Shown here piece after piece: positions 1 to 4,678 of a stretch of DNA of 5,969 nucleotides. The DNA is from Kosmotogaceae bacterium UBA1373. GTDB taxonomy: Bacteria; Thermotogota; Thermotogae; Petrotogales; Kosmotogaceae. The position numbers and the translations under genes are program-made. Within the stretch, counting starts at the first letter, position 1; every line of letters begins with the position of its first letter. The notes under the pieces are model-generated. The model was not told where the DNA came from, ran no database searches, and worked only from the letters and a program-made list of their open reading frames with translations. The stretch is taken from NCBI GenBank assembly GCA_002305955.1, contig DBRH01000037.1, positions 13,165 to 19,133 on the forward strand, written 5' to 3'.

Positions 1-425
1 CCGGGATAACCCAGGCCGAAGAGCCTGACCCCTCCGGTTTCAACGCATGGAAAGGAGTAGCGCCTTCCGTCGTGAAAGGGTGCTAGAAGCTTCAAATAGC
101 CTGTCTTCTCCAGAAAGAGCAGCCAGGATTCGCCGGCGTTGAAACATTTATCGTGGTTGCCCTCGATCGCGATCACATCTATCGAAGCTTCTTTGAGCCT
201 GCCCAGCATCTGCTGGGTTCTGGCCAGCGTATCGGGGTTGATATCCTTCCTGTCGAAGAGATCCCCGCTCACCAGAAAGAGATCGACCGCTCCCGACAGA
301 GCGTAATTGACGATGTTTTCGAAGGCTTTGAAATAATCCTCGTACCGGGCCACCGAGTAAGGGCTGCCCGGAGAGCCTATCGGTCTCCTGCCGAGATGGA
401 TATCCGAACAGTGTAGTATTCTCAA
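1..425 (-). CDS. SbcD/Mre11-like DNA repair exonuclease (metallophosphoesterase), N-terminal part
   Basis: The gene starts with TTG at 425-423 on the minus strand and runs off the left edge; 141 codons are visible. Calcineurin-like phosphoesterase motifs occur in order: HCSDIHLG (residues 5-12, metal ligands D8 and H10), SGDLFD (53-58, D55) and EGNHD (88-92, N90, H91). These are the first three metal-site motifs of the SbcD/Mre11 family (COG0420), manganese-dependent nucleases that usually act with an SbcC/Rad50-type ATPase on DNA ends and hairpins. The insert between motifs 1 and 2 (about residues 13-45, including RYEDYFKAFENIV) is typical of COG0420 members outside the classical SbcD, as far as I recall. 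The TTG start is favoured because the family begins a few residues before HxSD and AAGGTGGTGA lies just upstream. The capping domain and any sbcC partner lie beyond the window. Confidence 0.85.
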   Translation of the reverse strand, partial: MRILHCSDIHLGRRPIGSPGSPYSVARYEDYFKAFENIVNYALSGAVDLFLVSGDLFDRKDINPDTLARTQQMLGRLKEASIDVIAIEGNHDKCFNAGESWLLFLEKTGYLKLLAPFHDGRRYSFPCVETGGVRLFGLGYP

Positions 426-461
426 CCAATCACCACCTTCAAGACAATATTACTATAACTC

Positions 462-471
462 TTCGCGCGAA
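462..471. promoter_or_regulatory. Perfect palindrome TTCGCGCGAA, possible operator
   Basis: TTCGCGCGAA equals its own reverse complement. It lies just upstream of TATAGT (457-452, minus strand), where a -10 for the phosphoesterase gene would sit, so it could be a regulator site between the -35 and -10 positions. One 10-bp palindrome can occur by chance and no second copy was seen in the window. Confidence 0.25.
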
Positions 472-521
472 TAGAGAGATTTCACACGATCGTCGGTCGA
501 TGGTATCGTTCATGGGACTGA

Positions 522-530
522 TGATAGAAT
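522..530 (+). promoter_or_regulatory. Extended -10 promoter candidate for the ICMT-like gene
   Basis: TGATAGAAT matches the extended -10 consensus TGnTATAAT with one mismatch. No good -35 lies 16-18 bases upstream, as is common for extended -10 promoters. Transcription would start near 537, about 25 bases before the ATG at 562. The same TGnTAGAAT form recurs at 2154-2162. Confidence 0.4.
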
Positions 531-561
531 CTTCATATGTTATGGATTCCAGGAGGTGGCG

Positions 562-1128
562 ATGTCCGGTCAGACCTTTTTCTTCTCGGTCCTCTCGGTA
601 TGGGTAGGGTTCGATATATATCTCTTTCTCTTCCACAACAGAAAGGTCAGCGAAAAACTTCAGGAAAAGCGCTCCAAGTTCGTCATGCTGGCTTTCGTTC
701 TCGTCGGGATGTTCGGCGCCGTAATCGTCGATGGAAAATCCAAGGAAGTCTTTCTTCAACCCTTCCTCTGGTACAGGTTTATGGGCGTCGGAATGATGAT
801 CTTCGCCGTTGTGGTCAGGACCATGGTCGTTCGCGAGCTCGGCGGGGCCTTCGCTATCGATGTCGGCGCACTTCCCGGACAGCGGCTGCATACGACGGGC
901 CTTTTCAAAGTGATAAGGCATCCGGCCTACGCCGCCGAGATAGTGGGCTTTCTGGGCCTTGCGCTCGTTTTCAACTATCCCCTCAGCTCGGTACTGGCTT
1001 TCGCGCTACCGACTGCGGGCATAATATATAGAATATTCGTCGAGGAGAAAAACCTGCGACAGATCTTCGGGAAGGAGTATCTGCTCTACTCGCGAAGAAC
1101 CTGGAGATTGATACCCTTCGTGTTCTGA
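562..1128 (+). CDS. Isoprenylcysteine carboxyl methyltransferase-family (ICMT/PEMT-like) membrane protein
   Basis: A 188-residue integral membrane protein. The N-terminal two thirds are hydrophobic, with likely membrane segments near residues 5-25, 40-55, 70-90, 123-140 and 143-160. The C-terminal half carries the family signature: GLFKVIRHPAY (113-123), then EEKNLRQIFGKEYLLY (161-176) and a final LIP (183-185). In the ICMT/phospholipid methyltransferase superfamily this region binds S-adenosylmethionine. The bacterial substrate is usually unknown (a lipid or small molecule); prenylated proteins are not expected. The ATG at 562 is chosen because AGGAGG (551-556) sits 5 bases upstream; a GTG at 556 overlaps that site. 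The YjbQ-like gene follows after 25 bases, so the two are probably one transcript. Confidence 0.85.
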   Translation: MSGQTFFFSVLSVWVGFDIYLFLFHNRKVSEKLQEKRSKFVMLAFVLVGMFGAVIVDGKSKEVFLQPFLWYRFMGVGMMIFAVVVRTMVVRELGGAFAIDVGALPGQRLHTTGLFKVIRHPAYAAEIVGFLGLALVFNYPLSSVLAFALPTAGIIYRIFVEEKNLRQIFGKEYLLYSRRTWRLIPFVF

Positions 1129-1153
1129 ACGAATTTTGGAGTGCGGGTTTTGA

Positions 1154-1585
1154 ATGGAGGTGAGTGCAACGAAGTCATACAGGAAGGAACTGTATTTCAA
1201 CACGGAAACCAGGAGAAAGATCGTCAACATCACCCCTCAGGTAGAACTGGCTGTGAGAGAGAGCGGTGTGAAAGAGGGCCTCGTGCTGGTGAACGCCATG
1301 CACATAACGGCGAGCGTCTTCATAAACGATGACGAACCGGGACTGCACCAGGATTTCGAAAAATGGCTCGAAGGGCTCGCGCCAGAAAAGCCATATTCGC
1401 AGTACGCCCACAACGGGTTCGAAGACAACGCCGACGCCCACCTGAAAAGAACCGTCATGGGCAGAGAGGTCGTGGTGGCCATAACCGAAGGGGAGCTGGA
1501 TTTCGGTCCCTGGGAGAGGATATTCTACTACGAGCTGGATGGCAAGAGAAAGAAAAGGGTGCTTATAAAAATAATAGGAGAATGA
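1154..1585 (+). CDS. YjbQ/UPF0047 family protein (secondary thiamine-phosphate synthase-like)
   Basis: A 143-residue protein matching the small beta-rich UPF0047/YjbQ family almost end to end. Signatures include HITASVFINDDEPGLHQDF (50-68), EDNADAHLKRTVMGREVVVAIT (90-111), LDFGPWERIFYYELDG (115-130) and the C-terminal KRVLIKIIGE. The conserved His residues (H50, H65, H86, H96) fit the putative metal or catalytic site. E. coli YjbQ has weak thiamine-phosphate synthase activity; the physiological role is unsettled. The start is ambiguous. A TGA lies directly before the ATG at 1154, and only GGAGTG at 1138-1143 could serve that ATG. The strong GGAGGTGA (1156-1163) lies inside the ORF, 8 bases before an ACG at 1169, where relatives, as I recall them, have their initiating Met. 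Confidence 0.9.
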   Translation: MEVSATKSYRKELYFNTETRRKIVNITPQVELAVRESGVKEGLVLVNAMHITASVFINDDEPGLHQDFEKWLEGLAPEKPYSQYAHNGFEDNADAHLKRTVMGREVVVAITEGELDFGPWERIFYYELDGKRKKRVLIKIIGE

Positions 1586-1590
1586 CTCAC

Positions 1591-1607
1591 CCGGGGGAGT
1601 TTCCCGG
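1591..1607 (+). terminator. Weak hairpin after the YjbQ gene, doubtful terminator
   Basis: CCGGG (1591-1595) pairs with CCCGG (1603-1607), extendable by two G-U pairs. It begins 5 bases after the YjbQ stop. No T-tract follows, so it is not a canonical intrinsic terminator; it could be a 3'-end stabiliser or a Rho-dependent end. Confidence 0.25.
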
Positions 1608-1669
1608 AGACTATTGCAGATAAAGTCACCTAAACGACCCTGAACATACCTGTGGTTCGTTGTCGGCTT

Positions 1670-1698
1670 TTGACTCGAGACAGTATGAATGTTATGTT
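1670..1698 (+). promoter_or_regulatory. Sigma70-type promoter candidate for the DUF6573-like gene
   Basis: TTGACT (1670-1675; 5 of 6 to TTGACA) and TATGTT (1693-1698; 4 of 6 to TATAAT) are 17 bases apart. Transcription would start near 1705, about 22 bases before the ATG at 1727. Confidence 0.45.
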
Positions 1699-1726
1699 TA
1701 AAGTGACAACTAACTGGAGGTGCTGT

Positions 1727-2104
1727 ATGAGCAGCAGAGAGGTGCCAGATCGCTCTCAGCTTTTCACCCGACTGGATATGGGTATGGTCGATGCTTCACC
1801 TATCGCCAGGGACAACGGTATAAAGCTTCCCGTAATCCTCACCGAGAAGCTCTGGGATGAAGTGGTTCAGACCGACGAAGACTCGAGGCTATACGGCCAG
1901 AAAGAAGAGAAGAGGCTCGCCAGTCTTTTGAGGACTCTGAAAATGGAGCTTATAAAGTGCAGGGCGAAAGATCTCTCGTTCACGTTTATCGCCTGTAAAG
2001 GGCCCGGTTCAACCAGTTGCAGACTTTTGAAGGCCAGCTACAGGGAAGACAAATCCGGAAAACTGTATCTCGTTTTGAGTGTTGAAGGCGAGAAATTGAG
2101 CTGA
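1727..2104 (+). CDS. Small uncharacterised protein, DUF6573-like
   Basis: A 125-residue soluble protein without signal peptide or membrane segments. The ATG at 1727 follows GGAGG (1716-1720) by 6 bases; upstream in-frame starts lack such a site. Residues 13-47 (FTRLDMGMVDASPIARDNG, then PVILTEKLWDEVV) have the pattern I associate with DUF6573: a polar N-terminus, VDA/T-x-x-A-x-x-x-G, then PV-x-LT-x-x-x-W. A helical stretch (about 60-80) and a C-terminal strand LYLVLSVEGEKLS follow, as in that family. The match is from memory, not a search. Relatives I recall are of unknown function and often on plasmids, phages or integrated elements. The gene has its own likely promoter and a strong terminator, so it appears to be a single-gene unit. 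Confidence 0.75.
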   Translation: MSSREVPDRSQLFTRLDMGMVDASPIARDNGIKLPVILTEKLWDEVVQTDEDSRLYGQKEEKRLASLLRTLKMELIKCRAKDLSFTFIACKGPGSTSCRLLKASYREDKSGKLYLVLSVEGEKLS

Positions 2105-2120
2105 ATCTTAAGAGTTTCAT

Positions 2121-2154
2121 AAAGAGGGAGGCCCTTCAGGGAGCTCCCTTTTTT
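2121..2154 (+). terminator. Intrinsic terminator after the DUF6573-like gene
   Basis: GGGAG (2126-2130) pairs with CTCCC (2144-2148). Inside it CCC (2132-2134) pairs with GGG (2139-2141) around the loop TTCA. Six Ts follow (2149-2154). An A-rich stretch before the stem could pair with the T-tract, so the element may work on both strands. Confidence 0.85.
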
Positions 2155-2162
2155 GTTAGAAT
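2154..2162 (+). promoter_or_regulatory. Extended -10 promoter candidate for the methyltransferase-GTPase pair
   Basis: TGTTAGAAT matches TGnTATAAT with one mismatch and begins at the last T of the preceding terminator tract. The -35 position falls inside the terminator stem and has no consensus. Transcription would start near 2169, 25 bases before the ATG at 2194; GGAGG (2183-2187) is the ribosome binding site. Confidence 0.35.
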
Positions 2163-2193
2163 AATAGAAAGGTTTTTTTCCGGGAGGTTTACA

Positions 2194-3567
2194 ATGGAGT
2201 TTATCGCGAGAGAAGAGACCGGTAAAGAGCTGCTGTTGGAGTCGCTCGAGAACAAAACCTTACCCCGCGCGCCCTGGGTACCCTTCGCGGGCGTTCATGC
2301 CGGCAAACTCAAAGGTTACACCGCCAGAGAGGTACTTACCGACGGCGAGAAGCTGGTTCAATCTCTGCTTGAAGTCAACAGACTCTACAGACCTGACGGC
2401 CAGCCGGTCGTTTTCGACCTCCAGCTGGAAGCCGAAGCTCTGGGTTGCGATCTGGTCTGGAGCGACGTCAATCCCCCCTCGGTCAGCGGCCACCCTTTGA
2501 AGAAGGACCGGGAAATACACGGCCTTCTCCCGGATGAAAGTTCGGGGAGGATTCCTCTGGTACTGGAGGCCATGAGAGAGATGAAGAGGAAGGTGGGCCG
2601 TCACACCGCGCTGTTCGGGCTCGTCTGTGGTCCTTTGACTCTAGCCTCGCATCTACGCGGAACCGACTTCTTCATGGACATCATAGAAGAGCCGCAGTAC
2701 GCTCAGGACCTGCTCTCATACACCAGCGACGTTTGCAACCGCATGGCCGGGATGTACATCGAGGCCGGGATGGACGTAATCGCCTTCGTCGATCCCATGG
2801 TTTCGCAGATCTCTCCGCGCCATTTCAAGAGATACCTGAGCGGACCATTTTCCGGGCTTTTCGCCTCGGTGAGGCAAAACGGGGCGAAGAGTTCCTTCTT
2901 CGTCTGCGGAGACGCCACCAAGAACATCGAAGCGATGTGCCAGACCGGCCCGGATTCCTTATTCGTCGATGAGAACATCGACCTGGTGAGCGCGAAGGAA
3001 ATCACCGACAGCTACGGAGTGGTTATCGGCGGCAACATACCCCTCACGACCACGATGCTGTACGGAAACCAGAAGGATAACATGAAGTACGTGATAGAGC
3101 TTCTGGAGAGACTGGGAACGAGAAACTACATAGTGGCTCCCGGATGCGACATGCCCTACGATGTGCCTGTCGAAAACGGCATCGCCATACAGCAGGCCGT
3201 AAGGGACGTCGAAAGGGTGAAAGCGATTCTCGAAAACTACGAAACCACGGAGGAAGGGATCGAGATCGACCTTCCCGATTACGAACATCTCGAAAAGCCG
3301 CTGATCGAGGTTTTTACACTGGATTCGGCCACCTGCGCGGCCTGCACCTACATGATGAGCGTGGCGAGACTCGCCCTCGAGGAGTTCAAAGACAGAGTCG
3401 ATGTTGTGGAATACAAATTCACGGTTCGCGAAAATATCCATAGAATAAAAAAGATGGGAGTGAAGAACCTCCCTTCCATTTATATCAACGGGCGGTTGAA
3501 GTACTCATCGATTATTCCTGACAGGAGGGAATTCTTCAGTGAAATCGAAAAACTCCTCAGTTCCTGA
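2194..3567 (+). CDS. MtaA/UroD-family methyltransferase fused to a C-terminal thioredoxin-like domain
   Basis: A 457-residue two-domain protein. Residues about 1-345 are a uroporphyrinogen decarboxylase-superfamily TIM barrel closest in style to MtaA/CmuA methylcobamide methyltransferases. Landmarks are FDLQLEAEALGCDL (74-87), GPLTLASHLRG (146-156), FVDPMVSQISPRHF (198-211), FVCGDATKNIEAMC (236-249) and APGCDMPYDVPVENG (315-329). MtaA proteins use His-x-Cys plus a later Cys for zinc. Here C238 and C318 are present with near-MtaA spacing, but the His position is F236. Residues about 370-457 form a thioredoxin fold with CAAC (381-384) and a cis-Pro-like LPSIYING (426-433), implying redox or thiol transfer to the barrel. 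True heme-pathway UroD is unlikely given the fusion and motifs. Methyl donor and acceptor are unknown. It is translationally coupled to the GTPase, whose start lies within its last codons. Confidence 0.85.
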   Translation: MEFIAREETGKELLLESLENKTLPRAPWVPFAGVHAGKLKGYTAREVLTDGEKLVQSLLEVNRLYRPDGQPVVFDLQLEAEALGCDLVWSDVNPPSVSGHPLKKDREIHGLLPDESSGRIPLVLEAMREMKRKVGRHTALFGLVCGPLTLASHLRGTDFFMDIIEEPQYAQDLLSYTSDVCNRMAGMYIEAGMDVIAFVDPMVSQISPRHFKRYLSGPFSGLFASVRQNGAKSSFFVCGDATKNIEAMCQTGPDSLFVDENIDLVSAKEITDSYGVVIGGNIPLTTTMLYGNQKDNMKYVIELLERLGTRNYIVAPGCDMPYDVPVENGIAIQQAVRDVERVKAILENYETTEEGIEIDLPDYEHLEKPLIEVFTLDSATCAACTYMMSVARLALEEFKDRVDVVEYKFTVRENIHRIKKMGVKNLPSIYINGRLKYSSIIPDRREFFSEIEKLLSS

Positions 3568-4447
3568 GCTGGTTCTTGTAACGGGTTTTCTTGGATCGGG
3601 AAAGACGACTTTTCTTAAGGTCCTGATGTCGCAGTACCGTGATGTCCATAAGGGCGTCATAGTAAACGACTTCGGGAAGGTGGCCATCGATGGATCGCTC
3701 CTGGAAGAGGGAATCTTCAAGGAAGAGATCTCGGGAGGCTCGATCTTCTGCAGCTGCAGGGAGAACGAATTCGTGGAAGCTCTGAAGTCCATGATCAAAA
3801 AGGGACCGGAGATCATCTTCGTTGAGACTTCGGGCATGTCCGACCCGTCCGGTATCGAGAGGCTCCTTCCGATCGCCGGAAAGGTGGAGTATATATCTGC
3901 TTACTGTGTGGTCGATGCCCCGAGGTTCCTGGCCCTCAGCGACATCTTCTCGGTCGTCGAAAAACAGGTCGCCTCGTCCGACGTAGTGATAATCAACAAA
4001 GTAGATAAGGCAACGGGTGCGGAACTGGAGAGAATAAAACAGGAAATATCCATGATAGGAAACATGCCTCAATACCAAGCCAGGTACGGAATGACCGGCA
4101 AGGCTATTCCCCTTTTCAAAAGGAAAAAGACCGGGACGGAATCGGAGAACCACCCGGATAACCGTCCGAAATCCCTCCTTATAGAATGGGAAGGTGAGGT
4201 GACCATCGAGCAATTGAAGAACTTCGTGGGAGAGATCCTCGGCTTGGTCTTGAGAGTGAAGGGTTTTTGCAGAACCGAGTCCGGTCTCGTCCTCGTGAGC
4301 GGTGCGGGGTCGTCGGTGGAGATAACGCTGGCCGACAAAGCCAGTGAAACTGGGCTTTCGGTCATATCCGAGCGGAACAAACCGGTTTTGAAGAGCTTAA
4401 AAGAGACATGGGAGAGGATCTTCAATATCGAAATGAAAATCACTTGA
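3539..4447 (+). CDS. CobW/COG0523-family GTPase, putative metallochaperone
   Basis: A 302-residue G3E-family GTPase. Walker A is GFLGSGKTT (16-24), the Walker B/ESGxxxP-type region is FVETSGMSDPSG (94-105), and the base-specificity motif is NKVD (153-156). A short CobW C-terminal-like domain covers about 210-300. COG0523 proteins couple GTP hydrolysis to delivering zinc, cobalt or another metal to client enzymes, usually binding it at a CxCC motif after switch I. Here the aligned stretch is GGSIFCSCR (66-74): two canonical Cys are Ser68 and Phe70, C71 remains and C73 is new, leaving a CxC pair. The GTG at 3539 overlaps the upstream gene by 29 bases; AGGAGG at 3523-3528 is 10 bases before it. 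The overlap suggests the upstream methyltransferase is its client. Confidence 0.88.
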   Translation: MKSKNSSVPELVLVTGFLGSGKTTFLKVLMSQYRDVHKGVIVNDFGKVAIDGSLLEEGIFKEEISGGSIFCSCRENEFVEALKSMIKKGPEIIFVETSGMSDPSGIERLLPIAGKVEYISAYCVVDAPRFLALSDIFSVVEKQVASSDVVIINKVDKATGAELERIKQEISMIGNMPQYQARYGMTGKAIPLFKRKKTGTESENHPDNRPKSLLIEWEGEVTIEQLKNFVGEILGLVLRVKGFCRTESGLVLVSGAGSSVEITLADKASETGLSVISERNKPVLKSLKETWERIFNIEMKIT

Positions 4448-4492
4448 GGGATTGTTTACAGTACGTTTGCATTGTTGAAAGCAGCCGTGAGT

Positions 4493-4498
4493 TATAAT
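4493..4498 (+). promoter_or_regulatory. Consensus -10 box of the metQN leader promoter
   Basis: TATAAT is a perfect -10. The -35 is unclear: TTGTTG (4472-4477) gives a 15-base spacer and TTGCAT (4467-4472) gives 20. Transcription would start near 4505, giving a leader of about 155 nt up to the end of the terminator at 4660. Confidence 0.6.
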
Positions 4499-4526
4499 TT
4501 CTCAAACGAACTGTTGGGGGAAACCT

Positions 4527-4607
4527 ATGGATTTTAGAGCAGTCGGCGGGAAGAAGAGAATATCTATGATGATGTACGGCAACGCCCTTGTTTCTTCGGG
4601 TGCTTAG
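4527..4607 (+). CDS. Putative methionine leader peptide (26 codons, Met-Met-Met run)
   Basis: A short ORF between the TATAAT promoter and the metQ terminator. ATG at 4527 follows GGGGG (4516-4520) by 6 bases; that stretch can pair with the 16S CCUCC with one wobble. The peptide begins MDFRAV, contains ISMMMYG and ends in VSSGA followed by TAG. Codons 14-16 (4566-4574) are three consecutive ATGs. Runs of the regulated amino acid placed just before alternative hairpins are the hallmark of attenuator leader peptides such as the His and Thr leaders, and the downstream genes here import methionine. No homologue is known to me and the assignment rests on architecture. The ORF could be fortuitous if the leader is a riboswitch. 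Confidence 0.6.
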   Translation: MDFRAVGGKKRISMMMYGNALVSSGA

Positions 4608-4613
4608 CTGTAC
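4574..4613 (+). promoter_or_regulatory. Leader hairpin (pause/anti-antiterminator) starting at the last Met codon
   Basis: GTACGGC (4574-4580) pairs with GCTGTAC (4607-4613) over seven pairs including one G-U. Inside, CGCCC (4583-4587) pairs with GGGTG (4598-4602) around a 10-base loop. The first stem base is the G of the third Met codon. The hairpin sequesters ACGCCC, the segment able to block the terminator, so its formation would favour termination. The stop codon of the leader ORF lies in its 3' arm. Confidence 0.55.
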
Positions 4614-4636
4614 CTGGAAAAATAGAAGCGGGGCGT
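4582..4636 (+). promoter_or_regulatory. Putative antiterminator pairing in the metQN leader
   Basis: ACGCCCT (4582-4588) can pair with GGGGCGT (4630-4636) in six Watson-Crick pairs and one G-U, supported by CTTC (4594-4597) with GAAG (4625-4628). This consumes six of the nine bases in the terminator 5' arm, so it is mutually exclusive with the terminator and also with the 4574-4613 hairpin. It would form when a ribosome is held at the Met codons. No folding energies were computed. Confidence 0.5.
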
Positions 4637-4660
4637 CTCAAAGGAGACGCCCTTTTTTTT
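4631..4660 (+). terminator. Intrinsic terminator (attenuator) in front of metQ
   Basis: GGGCGTCTC (4631-4639) and GAGACGCCC (4644-4652) form a perfect 9-bp stem with an AAAG loop, followed by eight Ts (4653-4660). It lies after the promoter at 4493 and 18 bases before the metQ start, so it ends the leader of this operon rather than the GTPase gene's transcript alone. That position is what makes it a regulatory attenuator. Confidence 0.9.
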
Positions 4661-4678
4661 ATATCAGGAGGGATTTGT

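Larger units (their letters stand above)
426..561. other. Divergent intergenic region
   Basis: This is the non-coding stretch between the minus-strand phosphoesterase gene and the plus-strand methyltransferase gene. It holds a possible minus-strand -10 (TATAGT, 457-452), a perfect 10-bp palindrome TTCGCGCGAA (462-471), and an extended -10 candidate for the plus strand (522-530). No ORF on either strand here looks real. Confidence 0.7.

Noticed and set aside
153..416. Open plus-strand frame of 87 codons, and a minus-strand frame starting at 429
   Set aside because: Both overlap the minus-strand phosphoesterase frame (TTG at 425), which alone carries the metal-site motifs; these frames have no recognisable motif.
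439..921. 160-codon minus-strand frame
   Set aside because: It is antisense to the ICMT-like gene, which has family motifs and a good ribosome binding site; the minus frame gives a low-complexity, charged product.
2194..3300. Heme-pathway uroporphyrinogen decarboxylase (HemE)
   Set aside because: The thioredoxin-like fusion, the APGC and FVCGD motifs and the GTPase partner fit MtaA-type methyltransferases, and no heme genes are nearby.
2959..3441. 160-codon minus-strand frame opposite the methyltransferase fusion
   Set aside because: A shadow of a well-supported gene with no domain features of its own.
3557..4213. 218-codon minus-strand frame opposite the GTPase gene
   Set aside because: The plus frame has Walker A, NKxD and other GTPase motifs; the long antisense frame follows from codon bias.
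4505..4660. Met-specific T-box leader
   Set aside because: No T-box sequence (AGGGTGGNACCGCG) and no long specifier stem are present before the terminator.
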